Positions 26,101 through 38,819 of a DNA stretch of 64,000 nucleotides are shown here, one piece after another. The notes under the pieces were generated by a model that ran no database searches, was not told the DNA's origin, and worked only from the letters and a program-made list of their open reading frames with translations. The DNA is from Straminergon stramineum (Eukaryota; Streptophyta; Bryopsida; Hypnales; Calliergonaceae): positions 22,610,906-22,674,905 of the forward strand of contig OY987264.1 in assembly GCA_963920665.1 (NCBI GenBank). The letters run 5' to 3'. The translations under genes were made by a program, and so were the position numbers. Every line of letters starts with the position of its first letter. The first letter of the stretch is position 1.

Positions 26101-29092
26101 TCTGTTAGCATGCATTTTTCGGAAACCATCTGAATAAACTATGAATTTTTGAAGTGCCTCAAATAGGCTTATGCAAAATCAAGTGTACCCTAGGCGCTCA
26201 TGAATAGAAGCTGTGGATTTTATAGGTTATATAGGTTATAGGGGTTGGTTTTTGCTAACAACTTGGAATGAATTTGGTGTTTGAGCAGTTTTTTGTGTGA
26301 TCTTTACCATCTTCATTGCAGTGCTCTTGAAAGAAATGCACGTTTCTTTGAGCTTCATTATCTTTTGAAGACATTGTCAAGTTAGAGTATAACAGTAGTT
26401 GCCTTTCTTGTGTTGCAGGATTGATCACCACTTGGGAAAGGAGCTCATCGAGAATCTCACAGTATTGCGTTTCTCCAACTTGGTTTTTGAACCTCTGTGG
26501 TGCAGAACTTACATCAAAAGTGTCCAGGTTAGTATGTGATTTGAGCTTCATGTGTACTCTAATTCCGTACTTTCTTAGGAAGTGAGTGCGCTATGGTCAT
26601 CTACAAACGATGTACAACGTATTGCGTTCTTTAAACTGCATGCTGACACATCTTTTGGGATACTTTTATTGATGGGTGGCTGGCAGGTGATTTTGGCCGA
26701 AGACTGGGGCATGGAAGGCACAGGAGGGTAATGGATTTGCACTCTAATGTTACTGATAGGCTTGTGGCACCTAGTCAATTCTGTGGCACCCCATTCGTTT
26801 TCATACTGACCCAAACCCTAAACCCTAAACCTTAAACTTTCTTGTAACTTTCTTGTGGTTATTCAGGTATTTCGATCAGCACGGAATTATTCGCGACATT
26901 GTGCAGAGCCACTTGCTGCAAACGATAGCTCTGTTCGCTATGGAGCCACCCGTGAGTTTGGACGGGGAAGACATCCGCAATGAGAAGGTGCGGATTCCAA
27001 TGCATGCCCCTGGATCTCTAGAAGTTAGAGCCAAGTCTTTAGATTGCAGAGGTTAAAACAGCATTTTTGAGATAAGGCTAGAATATGAATTAACGTGATG
27101 TGCAACCATTGTAGTGGTCTCAAATGTAATTTGCTCAAGTTTCTAAATCACTCCTAGAAACTCAAATTTAATCATGTGGTTTTAACATTTCTTGTAGTTA
27201 TAAATTGTTTTGGATGTAGCTTTTGAAATAGTAATCAAATTTGAGAACATAAAATATAATTGAGATAGCAAGAGTAAATATAATCCATTACATTTGTGAC
27301 ACCGATGATGTATTTGAAGAAAGAAGTGTCCAATCCACCCCAATTGCAAAAAGGTAGCTAGAAACTTTGTTATTTCAAATAGTTTTAGCATGCTACGTAG
27401 GAGCTAGGTAAGCACCACCTGTTTATATTACTTGAACAGGTGTAAAGTTCGACACTAAACAAAACGAGGTGAAACTCAACGAAGGTTAGATCTCAAGCTT
27501 GTTTCGTCGACGTGTTCAATTTAAAGCAGCAGCCCTTGTTGTACCAGAAGGTCATGTACTTGCAAATCAGGCAATTTGTGGCAGCTGATAAGAGGTTTCC
27601 GGTGTGCAGGTGAAGGTTCTGAGATCAATGAGGACGCCATCTCTGCAAGACTTCTGCTTGGGGCAATACAAGGGTAGCGTTTCCAAAGACGGCAAATCCC
27701 GAGTTCGTGGCTATTTGGAGGAGCCGGGCGTGAACTCCAACAGCCTCACCCCAACATTTGTTGCTGGCGTCCTGTACATCGATAATGCTCGCTGGGATGG
27801 GGTTCCTATTCTCATCAAGGCAGGCTATGGCCTCATCAAGCACAAGTACTTCACGTTGACCTTCTTATTACAAATACCGTTCTTTCTTCCTTCCTTCTCG
27901 AAACATGTTTTTTTGTAAAAGTAAAGTGTTTCAGGAACAAATTTCTGAAGACAATTTCCCCATAATTCTCCAATAATTCACAAAGAGGTCTCTATGATCA
28001 CATTTATCATGACTCTCATGGGGGAGCTTCCGTATGATCGTTGTGACCAGCTATCTATATTCTTATTCGAACTGAAATCTGCCAACTTCCCGGCCATATC
28101 TTACCCGAAATTGGCACTCGCGAATTATATACAAGAGAAATTGGGAGTAATATGTCAGTGATTATTGGTTTTCCTTGACATATGTATGACTCCCTCTCTC
28201 TTCTCATTCTCAGAGTGGAGATTCGCATCCAATTCCATAGCGTCCCTGGCAACCTGTACCGTGAACAAATCGGGTACAACATGGACATGGCCGGCAACGA
28301 GCTCGTCATCGCCGTGCAGCCCGAGGAGGCCATTTACCTCAAGATCAATAACAAGGTGCCTGGCTTGGGCACCCAGTTGGACTCCTCGGAACTCAATCTC
28401 TTGTACAGCCAGAAGTAAGTCTTAACCTCAATGGAGCTCATCTCTTTAGAGGTGACAACTGAGCTTTAGATATGTAAGGGCATGGAGATTTTTGTCCTTC
28501 CTTTTTGTGATGGTGTCCTTTATTTCAGACCATGATCGAACAAGTTTCAACATTGAAGTATGTCGGGGAATGGAAATAACATCCTGTATTTTCGCATGCT
28601 GTTTCTCACAATGAGGTGCTAGTTTCACGTTACCTAGTCCATAGTAGTTGAATGAAAGTCTTTGCAAGGGTAAAAAGAATGTTTGATTGAAAGAGTGGGA
28701 AATGATTGAAAAGACAAACTTCAATGCTAGATTTGAAGTCTTCATATATTAGGGGAGTCACGGTTAATAAAGTTTAGAATTCAAGTCTGGGTTTCCTGAA
28801 ACCCATCGAAGTCCTGTTTTCTTAGATTTCCAATTGATTTCTGGATTGTAGGTACGACGGCGAACCCATTCCTGACTCGTACGAGCGTCTGATTCTGGAT
28901 GTGATCGTGGGCGACAACCATCTCTTCATCCGCAGCGACGAGCTGCAAGCCACGTGGGACCTGCTCACGCCGCTGCTGCACGAGATAGAAGACCAGAAGG
29001 TGGCGCCGGAGATGTACACCTTCGGAGGGCGAGGCCCAGTTGGCGCTTACTACCTGGGCGCCAAGCACAACGTACGCTGGGCGGATGAGTAA
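23122..29092 (+). CDS. G6PD4: plastidic glucose-6-phosphate dehydrogenase (G6PD4/P0-like)
   Basis: It oxidises glucose-6-phosphate to 6-phosphogluconolactone with NADP+, the first step of the oxidative pentose phosphate pathway, probably in plastids. Exons: 23122-23259, 23346-23477, 24157-24375, 24755-24852, 25459-25573, 25718-25923, 26419-26527, 26687-26727, 26867-26987, 27610-27845, 28214-28414, 28852-29092. All phases close, giving 618 aa. The first ~90 residues are basic and Ser-rich and look like a transit peptide. The Rossmann motif is GATGDLA (138-144). The active-site peptide is RIDHHLGKE (303-311) where the family has RIDHYLGKE; Asp, the first His and Lys are kept. EKPFG and NARWDGVP are also present. 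Overall similarity is closest to the P0 class (Arabidopsis G6PD4), from the ENCGD...GGY and SVP blocks. An in-frame ATG at 23134 is an alternative start. Exon 3 is taken to begin at 24157 because an earlier AG would bring in a stop. Confidence 0.95.
26811..26833 (+). repeat. interstitial telomere-like repeat (CCCTAAA)
   Basis: The run CCAAACCCTAAACCCTAAAC then CTT is a three-unit, partly degenerate stretch of the plant telomere repeat inside G6PDH intron 8. Such telo-box words also serve as regulatory motifs in plant genes, but here the position is intronic. Confidence 0.7.
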
Positions 29093-29575
29093 ATCAGCAA
29101 GTCAGATGTCCTTCTGCAGGCTCCCTCCGACCTCTCATATAAAGAATTTGTCGATATCTCTTTCCTAAATTCTGCAGTTAATTATGCTCTACATGCACAG
29201 AACTCTGGGTTCTTGTTGAAACGGCGATTGTAGATTTTGCTGTCAGAAGATCCATTTGAAGAAGTTCTAGAGTTCCCTGTATCCACTGTGGCATTCACAA
29301 TCCTTTGAGAATTTTGCTTAGGTTTGATAAAGTAAGTTGTACTGTGTGATTACCTGGGCGGCAAGCACGAAGTCGGCTGGGGCGGATGCATAAGGTAGCT
29401 GTCCTGCATCCTGCGCCGTCTCTGTCATTACAATTTGCTGTCTGTTGTGCACATACTGGAAAGCCATTTGAAAAAGCTAAGTTCCATTGTTCACTGTGTT
29501 CCCTGCTGCTCAATCCTTCAGTTTGAGAATTTTGGGTCTGCATATGATTGTAAGTTTGATTTACTCTGAATGTGC
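29041..29575 (+). repeat. 300-bp tandem duplication of the G6PDH 3' end
   Basis: The string TACCTGGGCG occurs at 29051 (last codons of the enzyme) and again at 29351, exactly 300 bases on. It is followed both times by CAAGCAC and a GCTGG/GCGGATG block. The 3' untranslated part is duplicated too: CCATTTGAAGAAG / CCATTTGAAAAAG and TTTGAGAATTTTG in both. The second copy is diverged and untranslated; its Tyr-Leu-Gly reading continues into stops. Confidence 0.8.
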
Positions 29576-29579
29576 TTTG

Positions 29580-31436
29580 TGACAAAAAAACCTAAATTTT
29601 GATAATTATATGATTGACTTTTTAACTCGTAGATGATCAACTACTTGAGAACCATACCTTTCCTCAACTGCAGAGTTGTTGGAAGACCTCTTTTGGGGAG
29701 AGATCATGGGTAGGTTTACATGGACCTATTGGAATATATGAGGGGAGAGTATCATAGTGGAGAAGATGGTGGAATATTCTTTTGTCAAGATTGGTATGAC
29801 TGAATGGAACTCAGGGACCAGGTCTGCAAACTTTTCGTCTGGCAGAATATCGCAGAATGAGTTGTTGGTGAGCCTTTTCCTCTTGTTGGTAGAACTTCGA
29901 GCCTAAACTATAGTCCCACATTGAGCCCCAACTGTCATTTATAACTTACTAACCCCTCGTAGAATTTTATATCCTGTATCCGTAATCTCCTCCCTTTAAC
30001 ATCAAAGCCATTAAAACACCGATATTTCATGAATCTGACGCTCTTTTTGAACCCCATACCTACCCAGCTCCTAGGTTTAACTTAAGAGCACTGAACACTT
30101 GAATGTCACACTTTTGTCACCCATTTCTCAATTTTGACCATATTCTCAGTCCAGCGCTCAGACAGGAAGAAAAGCAGATGCCAATTGAATCTGGATCATG
30201 ATCTTGTCTCAAGGGAAACTGAAAAGTCTCATCCCATTGGATAAGTAACGTGAGCATAAACCATCGGTGGCGTAAAAACACAGGTTTTAACAACGGGCAG
30301 CACAGCAGTGCAGATATGAATTCAAGAGAATTGCAGCTCCAATACTTGACTTATTCCGAATTTATAGTACTGTACTGTAGAAGAAGCAACTCACACGTGA
30401 TCGTGGACTCATGGGAGAAAGTGCCACGGCAAAAGTGGCGGTGAACCCAGAAATTAATCTTAAGGCTTACAGAACGATAAAAAGCTACCCCATCCAGACA
30501 GGCAAGCTGGATATCAAGACACCTGTTATAGTTGGGACCGCCACGGCAGTTTCCTACTCGTCTTCAAAAACTTGAAAACGGTTACCTTGTGGTCCCAAGC
30601 TTAGCCATCAATCACGTGTGCGCTTAAAAGACAGTTATGTGCACTCAACAAAGTCCATCGTACATGTCACTGTTGATTTAGATCAGCATCCCAACTTAGA
30701 CTGGATCCCACACAGCGAAACTAGCTATGCCAGAGCATCGTCATAATTTAACCCCTATTTCGAAATTAACCTCAGTCGCATAGTCCCGGGTCTGCAAGCC
30801 TTTGGGGTTTAAGAAGGCTTAGGACTTGGTTGTACTCTTGCCTTTTGCAATGAAATCTTCTTTCCAGTGGTGCCAAATTGATAAGCAAAAAGCCAAAAAA
30901 ATCAACCTTGCATGGAGAGATTGAGTGACGACGAGTTTGAGATTGAGAGATTTGAAATAGTTTTCATGAACATATTCGTATAACCTCTGATATTATCGAC
31001 ATAGCCATAGAACAGAGTACATGTTTTCTCAATTTTGTGAATCCTTGAAGGTGGTTCGACGGAAGTCAATCTAATAATATTTTGGAGAGAAAAATAGGAC
31101 GAATTAAATGGTTCAGTCGGGTACTGCCACGATCTTATAAGTCAATGTCGCAACAGCAATCTCATCTATGATATTCAAAGAATGTGCAGCTCAGAGTTCT
31201 GTTGTGAGCTCAATCATCATTCGAAGAGCCTACAAGTGACAATTAGGGAATTATCACTAATATATCCTTACTCCACATGCATATCAGCAAGATGAGACAT
31301 ATTCACAGATAACGTACTAAGATATCACTGACCGCTACTCTACAACAAAATTTATAGAGCTACTCATTTTTAGAACGGAACAGTTTATGATGGGTAGGTT
31401 GAAGCCTGCAAGCTAAGTCGTGTCTTCAGGAACTTT
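29580..31436. other. convergent intergenic region
   Basis: It lies between the 3' ends of G6PDH (plus) and isocitrate lyase (minus). No open frame is supported. It should contain the 3' untranslated region and poly(A) sites of both genes. Confidence 0.5.
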
Positions 31437-33776
31437 CTACAACTTCGACTTGGCGAAAACTTCGGCTCCGGAGTAGCTATCTTCGTTGAACTGAGTCTCA
31501 GTTACACCTGATCGATCACATTCACAACAATGCAACTATTCAGTGCACATGATTCTTGAATTCTTAACGAGAACCTCACTGAAAAAATATGATCGAAGAA
31601 TGAAGTGAAGGAATTTGGTACACGGGGAAGATCATTGGGAGCAATTCAAGAGGCTGCTCATGCGTTCATGCCGTCAAAATGAAATGACAAGATCTACTAA
31701 ACAGTGGATTTGATCAAATTAAACTGAAAATGGCTATGGCGAGAACAGAGTCTGTATGTTGGTGACAAATCACGAGTGAATTATATTGAAGATGGTGTGA
31801 ATTAACTCGTTTACGTACCTTGTCCCATGGAGGCGGTGGAGGAGACGCCCCCAGTGACGGTTTTGAGCAACTGGTCGTAGTAGTTGGCGCCCGACCACGT
31901 CTGGTGCGCCAGCGTCTCCACACCGTGCGTGCGCTCCTGGCGCTGAATGTCCTGCACGTACGCCAGCATGCCGCGCTGCGCGAAGTCGCGCGCGAACGTG
32001 TCCGTCACCAACGCGTTCGAGTGGAACCCCGCCAGCGTGATGAACTGCCAGCAGAAGCCCAACCGCGCCAGGTCCGGGATGTAGCTCTGCATCTGGGCCT
32101 CGTCCATGCCCGCGGCGTCCCAGTTGAACGAAGGAGACAAATTGTACGCCAACATAATCTCAGGATGCACTGCGAGCACGCCCAACGCGAACTCGCGCGC
32201 CTCCAGCAGGTCCGGCTTCGCCGTCTCCATCCAAAGCAGGTCGCAGTGCGGCGCGAACGCGATCCCGCGCGCCACGCATGCGCGGATGCCGCCGTCGAAC
32301 CGATAATACCCCTCTCGCGTCCGCGGCAGGTCCCAATCGAAGAACGCGTCCTCCACGCCCGCTTTCGCCGCCAGACGGCGCGCCTCCACCAACGACACGC
32401 TCCCCACCCGGCTCGAGAACTCCCGCAGTCGTGCCTCCTTCTCGCTCGGCGACAGGTTCAGCGCGCGGATGCCGTCCGCCACCACGTCCGAGAACAGACG
32501 CAAGCGCGCCTCCGCCAGCCACTTGTCCTCCACGGCCTGCAGTGCGGCGCCGGACAGTCCCGCCGCGACGGCGTCGCTCATGGCCTGCACCAGCGGGAAG
32601 TCGCGCACGGCGGGATTGGACGCGCCCAAAATGAATGAGTGGTCGCGCGGGTCGATGTTGGACTGGATGAGCGTCGCGGCGCCCGAGTCCGTGCGCGCCA
32701 CCAGGATCTGCTCCACGCCCATGATGTCAAACTGCAGGCGCGCCGCGACTAGCCGGGTGATGTGCTCGGAGGTGGCCACTAGCACCTTGCCACCCATGTG
32801 GCCGCACTTCTTGGTGACGGACGCCTGGTCCTCCATGTGAATACCGGCGGCGCCACGCTCCACGAACATCTTTGCCAGCTTGACGGTGGCCGTGGTGCCG
32901 CCGAAGCCTGTGTCGGCATCGGCGATGAGCGGCGCCAGGAAGTCGACGTACGGCGTGTTCAGTCTCTGTTGCTGGGTCATGGCCAGTCTTGCCTCGCGCT
33001 GCTTGCGGTCGTGGAACTGCTGCGCCATGAAGAGGTGCTGCACCTTGTTGGGCACTGTGTCCATCGGGTAGTCGGCGAGGTCGGGTCCTGGCTCGTTGGA
33101 GGTGGCGGCCGTGGACGCGCACTGCCACCCGGAGACGTAGATGGTGTCCAGGTATTTGGCCATCTGCGCCACCTGCACGGGGTCGAGCGCGCCGAACGTG
33201 CGCGAGCAGGTTCGGCGCGCCTGGTGTGCCTTAAGGAGTGTCCACAGCTTCTTGGCTTGTTCGCTGGACGCGTATTGCTGCGGCAGCGTGCCGCGCAGGC
33301 GGCAGACGTCGCGCGCACTGTAGGAGCGCTTGGTGAGGCGAAAGCGGTCCGACTGCCACCACCGCTCCACCTCCGCCACCTGACGCTCGAACGTCGCATC
33401 CTCCTCGGCGACGAACTGGAGCACTCATCAACACATAATCAATCACCAGAACCAAAATTGTCTATGTCCACCTATCACAACACCATCTGCTTCGATCAAA
33501 CGCTACTGAGAAACCTCCATGCAACTGAGTGCAGATCGTCGAACACCGATCGGGGCACCGATCGAATATCATTCAATAACATTCCTCTCCGGCTACTGCT
33601 CTCTCAAATTAATTCTCTGACACATGATTCTAAACTCAGACTACGAACAAATTAAATTCAATGGAATAAAATTACAGGTGCCGATCGATCTAGTTCACAG
33701 AATTTATGATGCAGCCAGCTTGTAGGATCATATGTAGACTCACTTGAAGAGCCGCACTCTTGTTGTAGACCGACAT
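31437..33776 (-). CDS. ICL: isocitrate lyase, peroxisomal
   Basis: It cleaves isocitrate to glyoxylate and succinate in the glyoxylate cycle, letting fatty-acid carbon feed gluconeogenesis. Minus-strand exons: 33776-33744 ([11 protein letters not shown]), 33415-31819 and 31507-31437; phases close to 566 aa, near the ~576 aa of other plant enzymes. The signature KKCGHM with the catalytic Cys is at about residue 215. [27 protein letters not shown] and [11 protein letters not shown] are all present. The last exon ends Ala-Lys-Ser-Lys-Leu, a textbook PTS1 peroxisomal signal, where many plants use SRM-type variants. The 1.6-kb central exon is strikingly GC-rich with G/C third positions, so long antisense frames over it are shadows. 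It is convergent with G6PDH. Confidence 0.97.
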
Positions 33777-34093
33777 GATTTCAATTCGTCCTGCACACCG
33801 AGCACACAGTCAATCCCATATCAATTAAACCATACACTTCAAAACTCAATTCTCAGTCCTAGCAAGCTGCAGAAACTCTGCCCACTCCTGATAATTTACA
33901 AACATCTTGAGACAACACATCCAAGCACTGCACAAATGAACAACCTTGTGAGAAATCAGAACGCTGCAGCTAGCGGGTGGACGAAACAAGCGGAGCGGTC
34001 ACAAGTGAAGAGGACGTGCAGCTGATCGAGAGCACGCCGCAACGCAGGTTAGGAGACGATGAAAGACTGACAGCCTGAAGGGAAGTCGCTCTC

Positions 34094-34100
34094 GTTTATA
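34094..34100 (-). promoter_or_regulatory. candidate TATA box of isocitrate lyase
   Basis: TATAAAC on the minus strand lies about 320 bases upstream of the ATG, implying a 5' leader of nearly 300 bases (possibly containing an intron). Position and sequence fit a TATA box; there is no direct evidence of use. Confidence 0.45.
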
Positions 34101-34109
34101 CAATGACAC

Positions 34110-36900
34110 TACTTCCTATTTCTGTTTATTGCCAAGTAGACGTTGTTCAGATTCTCAGGGATGACTTTGAATTTGGTAGACGCTGAGTTCACATACGTAT
34201 CCGGTTGTTGACAAGTGGGCAGGTATGTCTCGGCGCTACGGGTTCTAGGAACAGTTGAATGGGTAATTTTTGGTTGCGTTCGGTTACTTTTCAAAAAAAG
34301 CGTAAATTGAAACTAATACTATTGTAAATTAAGTATTTCAGGTTACAGTAAGTAAGCAGGTTCAAATGTTACAAAGCAACATGCGTGTAACTTACCTTTT
34401 CAATAATTGCTTAATAGACTGGTACAAAGCCCTGCCAGTGTTTCAATTGCAGGGCATGATCGAGCATTTACTCATGGCCAGGCCATGTCTTATTGAGGAC
34501 TACCAGATCCAATTCAATAAAGAAGAGACCTTATTATTTTGTTCTCACAGTCACCTGTGTAGTTCAAACACTCAGAAAGAATGAAATCAATGCTCTCTCC
34601 TCTATTTTATACTCAAATGAGAGTTCTCTTGCAACTCAGCTACTCACACTCCCTGTCCCTTTGATTACACCTCAAACTTTGTGCTATAGACACACAGACA
34701 CACAGTTATTAAGTGCTTGAAAACGAGTACTGTTGAGTATCTTGCATGCCTCTTCCATGCAACCCACCGTCAGTTTGATAAGTGATCTCAATTACGACAC
34801 CATAGCCACGTAAGCAAGTAGCAGGTTATCCAATAATAAACAAAATAATAAGCAATTGAAAATTAGGGACATGTGTTGTTTGATAATTGGTTGGAACCCT
34901 TGCCTAAGTGATCTGGACAGTCACAATTTGGTCACTCTGCAAAGGGACACCCCCCACCCACCCCCGGGTCTGTGGATATGGTATATATATATGAAAAAAA
35001 TTGCTATTTTAGTTACCTCCACCTCCCAAAACTACTCGCAGGATGTGATTTTTGCATCATAATTAATGAATTCTCGTAATGAATTCATCACAAAGGCTCT
35101 GGATGCTTCTCACTGAGAGCACAAATTGAATTGCATTTCTCATGTAAATAATTAGTCGAATTCTAGGTGGGATGTAGAGTACACGAGTGTACGAGTAGTA
35201 ACTCCGGCCACCTCTACAGTGAGTACGCCGTGTAGGAATCCTCATCCACAAAGCCATTCATTTGCCAATTCTAACTTCCACCTCAAGGCTGGGAATGTGA
35301 AAGGCTATGAGAACCGAAAAGATTGGCCCACCATGACTCACCATGATGCAGTGCACTCCAGCCCGCCCTTGCCCAATTGCTGCTGCTTGTGGTCCGATGT
35401 CTACGTAGGCCCTGGAGGGTTTTTAAATTTGTACTCAACCAGACTGTCTGCCGCCTTGTGCACGCATATCATGTTTTAGTTTTATATACAAATTTTGAAG
35501 TTGCCAATGCATCTTGGAAATCTTTAATTGATGGCATTTGGGATTCATTCCAGGACAATCTTTTAATTTATGTACAATCTTTCTTTGGCAAAACGATCTG
35601 AAAAAATTGTGAGTTTCATATTGAACACGTAAAGTGTTCAAACATTAATAGAATTAGAATAAACTTGATTCCCTGTTTTCCGAGAACATTTATACATGTC
35701 ATCTTCATGAAGTTTTAACCGCTAGAACTCTTTATATCCAAATTCTAGTAATGTTTGAGATTGGTTCTATGTACTATGTAATTATATATCATCAACTTCT
35801 ATTAATGGTTGGGTTTTTGACTTGTTCATGTGTGCAAACTAATTTTTTGGATGCAAATTTTGTTTTGAATTTTGTAATTCTATAGTTTGTTCACAGAAGC
35901 AAGTGCGTGCCTGCGAACCCATTGTTTCATGCCAACTATTGAGACAATGTTTTAGCCTCCAGAACCAATCTTTGGGAATAATGGAAGGATTGGTGAGAAT
36001 TTTTTAATTATACCTTTCAGGTGAAGAATTCCTGCCCTTCTCGTTGCATCCCGATCCAGAAATGGAGGACCTTGAATTCACAACATATGTGACTATCCAA
36101 ATGCCACAATTTCAGCAGCCAGTTACCTTATCATAGAAAAGAACAAATTATCCAATGAAAAGAAAAGAATTACCTGCTTGAAGCGAGATGGTACGTGCGT
36201 TCACAAGGAATCGAAATCCAATATGGTCAATGGAAATTGTCCATGTGTTTCAAAAAAAAAAAAATCCAGTACGGAAATTGGACAAAATCATGTCTCATTA
36301 TGTCCAAATTCCGCTCTTAATTTAGTGGATCCGAGTGTTCATATCTATCCTATTCTCAAGACATTGTCTAAGGAATTCATTTTTCAAAAGTTCGTACAGA
36401 CTCGAGGGACCTAGAATTAACAGACTCTTCGTTCACGCGAACCGAATAAATTAGGTTGGAGTTTCTTTTCCTTCTTCAAAACTTCCATAGATGGACATTT
36501 TGGATTTCACCTGTGGTTTCTTCGGTGGCGCTCGACTGATGAAGAAACTGAACAAGCTTGGCCTGCTTGTACCCCGCTTGTACCACAGCCAGGACCCGAA
36601 CTGGCAGTGCGGCCGAGAAATTCGGCAGCAATGGAGGCGCTCCACGCATACCTGCAACGAATTAATTGGGTTTAGACTTTGCATTATTTAGAAAAGTGAG
36701 GGAACTTCAATCGGGGCATGCGGCTGATCGAAAGAATGCAAATTGAGGCGGGACGACGGTGCTTCCCGCGCACCTGAATTAGATCCATTCGGCACTTGGA
36801 TAAGACCAAAGCGCGGCGGTGACTGACCCACCCACCCCCAGCCAGCAGAGGAACTGAAGAGAAATTCAGAAATCTGCTCTTGCTTTCAAAATATTATTTA
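34110..36900. other. spacer upstream of isocitrate lyase, no supported gene
   Basis: It holds only short frames. The plus-strand frame at 36491-36691 (MDILDFTCGFFGGARLMKKL...) has fairly balanced codons but resembles nothing I know. The region 36720-36850 is locally GC-rich. I see no gene. Confidence 0.4.
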
Positions 36901-36904
36901 TAAC

Positions 36905-37050
36905 CAATATTTCGTGAAAATGGCGGTATTCAACAAACTTTCACGTCTAGACCGTGTGGTCTGAAAGAAATCTATACCCGTCCTACAAATGAATGGAAAA
37001 ATGGCGTATGCAATACCGACATTTTAACGAAATTTCCCATTTATTTTCTG
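36905..37050 (+). repeat. dispersed repeat, inverted partner at 49610-49800
   Basis: The plus-strand sequence around GAAAATGGCGGTATTCAAC, TAGACCGTGTGGTCTGAAA, TCTATACCCGTCCTA, AATGAATGGAAAAATGGCG and CATTTTAACGAAAT is matched in the same order on the minus strand near 49.7 kb. This copy lacks an insertion of about 48 bases present in the other. It is probably a copy of a transposon end or of a promoter/first-exon region. Confidence 0.7.
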
Positions 37051-37865
37051 CTTTCAGTTGTGTGTATCGTCGTCTGAGACTTTGACTCACTGCTCCAGCC
37101 TCTGGAGCACGACTTCAGGTCGCGCTAGCAGTGGTGTGAAGTCTCTCCAAAGGTAGTTTAGTTTCATTCTAGTTATTGCAATGCTGGTGTTCTTGAGGCT
37201 AGGATCTTTGTATTATTTGGTACTTGGGGCTTGTGAGCGTTTGAGTTGTAGGGAGGGAATGACGTTGGTCAGAATGAGGACCATGACCGACCTTGCTAGA
37301 ACAATCAGATCGATCAGCAGCTGAATTGTGATAGTTTCTAATAGATCGAATTAGATGTTCCATCTCTTTCAAAGATGGAGAATGGAGAGGATGGCCGGAA
37401 TTACGATTGAAGCGTTCGAAACCCTATTCCTATTCTTCCAACTGCAATTAATGCGCCATGTAGCAATGTAATGAAATGAGAGTGACAGGAGAATAGTTAT
37501 ACGAAAGTAGTTGAGGAGTCAGTCCGCTGGTCAATCGTTGACTACTCTGTAGCTCATATCGCGGTGACGTGAACCACCTTGCATGACTAGTTGTGCATAT
37601 CTTGGACTGTACAGACAGTCTGTGCAATAGTGCAAGTGATTGCCGGAGAATTCGACCACCGATCTTTTGGCGTCATCCTATTACATGAATCAGTCTTGAC
37701 GTACTTACGCCTTTTGCAATGTCCCACACTCACGCCGACGTGATGTATCTTTACAGTAGGCTTTGGAAATTGAAGCCCGGAACTGTCTGCAACTTCAGAG
37801 ATCGATGGACCAATCCCGGCACCTGCTAGCTGTGGTCCAAATGGGAGGGATCGATAGGATTGATT

Positions 37866-38308
37866 TCATGGCGTCATCAGTGGTCCCAAAGGCCAACGTG
37901 CAGGCCATCTGTCACCCTGTCTAAAGAGAATCAGAGAATGGGTTTTGACTGAGGATTCGCATGGATCCATGTTATCTGCACAGCAGCACCGCCACCATTT
38001 CCGGTCTTTCAATCCACTGGAGCCCCACTCTATTATCCAGTACAACAAAGCACAACGGTGGTGTACAGTACTCGAGGAAAAGTGAAAAGCCACGTTTGCC
38101 GTTTCGTAGGCCTGAGGACGGAGCCACTATATGCGGTACTTTCCTTGGAATCTCGCTTTTGGGCTTGGAATCCCAAGAGTCTGCCTGGGCTAATTTATTG
38201 CCTGAAAGATGTCCGAAAATCTCACTTGTCATTGGACAAAAGGTTAAAATTTGGGCAATCGGCCTCAAGAGGAAAATGGTCCAGCCTCTAGGTGTAAAGC
38301 GTTCCTAA
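37866..38308. other. compositionally balanced block with overlapping frames, unassigned
   Basis: Both strands carry open frames of 75-115 codons here (plus 37961-38308, minus 37972-38268). The base composition differs from the AT-rich DNA that starts at 38340. None of the frames resembles a protein I recognise. It could be a gene relic or organelle-derived insert; I have no positive evidence for either. Confidence 0.3.
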
Positions 38309-38819
38309 TTACCTTGTAAAGGCTGTCCAAAGCAACCTTTTTTTTTTACTTTTTGAGAAAGTGCGAGGGTGGCGATCACTTAAAATTTGGTAAAGTATTG
38401 TATTTCTACATTCATCCATCTCTTGGACCAAAAAATACTTTTCAATCATATTCATACACTTTTTCATCCAAATTTGGCAAATTCATCTACATTTTAACTT
38501 AAAATTAAAATTTTCTAGCAAAAAAAGATTACTTTTTTTTGGTGAAAAGTAGACATTTGTTTTGGAATGGTGCAATTTGGCCCCGTGGTGCCAAAAAAAA
38601 AAGATACGTCCAAAGTGTCAAAGAATTCAACACACCTATTCATTTACCTATTTGATCATTTTTGGCTAATTACTACAGTCATGAGCTTCGTCTATTTAGG
38701 GTTCATCTTGGAAAGAATATCTAGGACCAAAAGTACTTGATGGATAACTTTCAAGGAAACTATAGAAACGGAAATTGTATCTATTCATTTAGGATTTTAA
38801 TGGTTTTTTGAGACTAGGA

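Noticed and set aside
31820..33655. Long open frames (272 and 285 codons) antisense or offset to isocitrate lyase
   Set aside because: They arise from the very GC-rich exon in which stop codons are rare; their products are Arg/Ala/His-rich with no family resemblance, while the enzyme frame is fully conserved.
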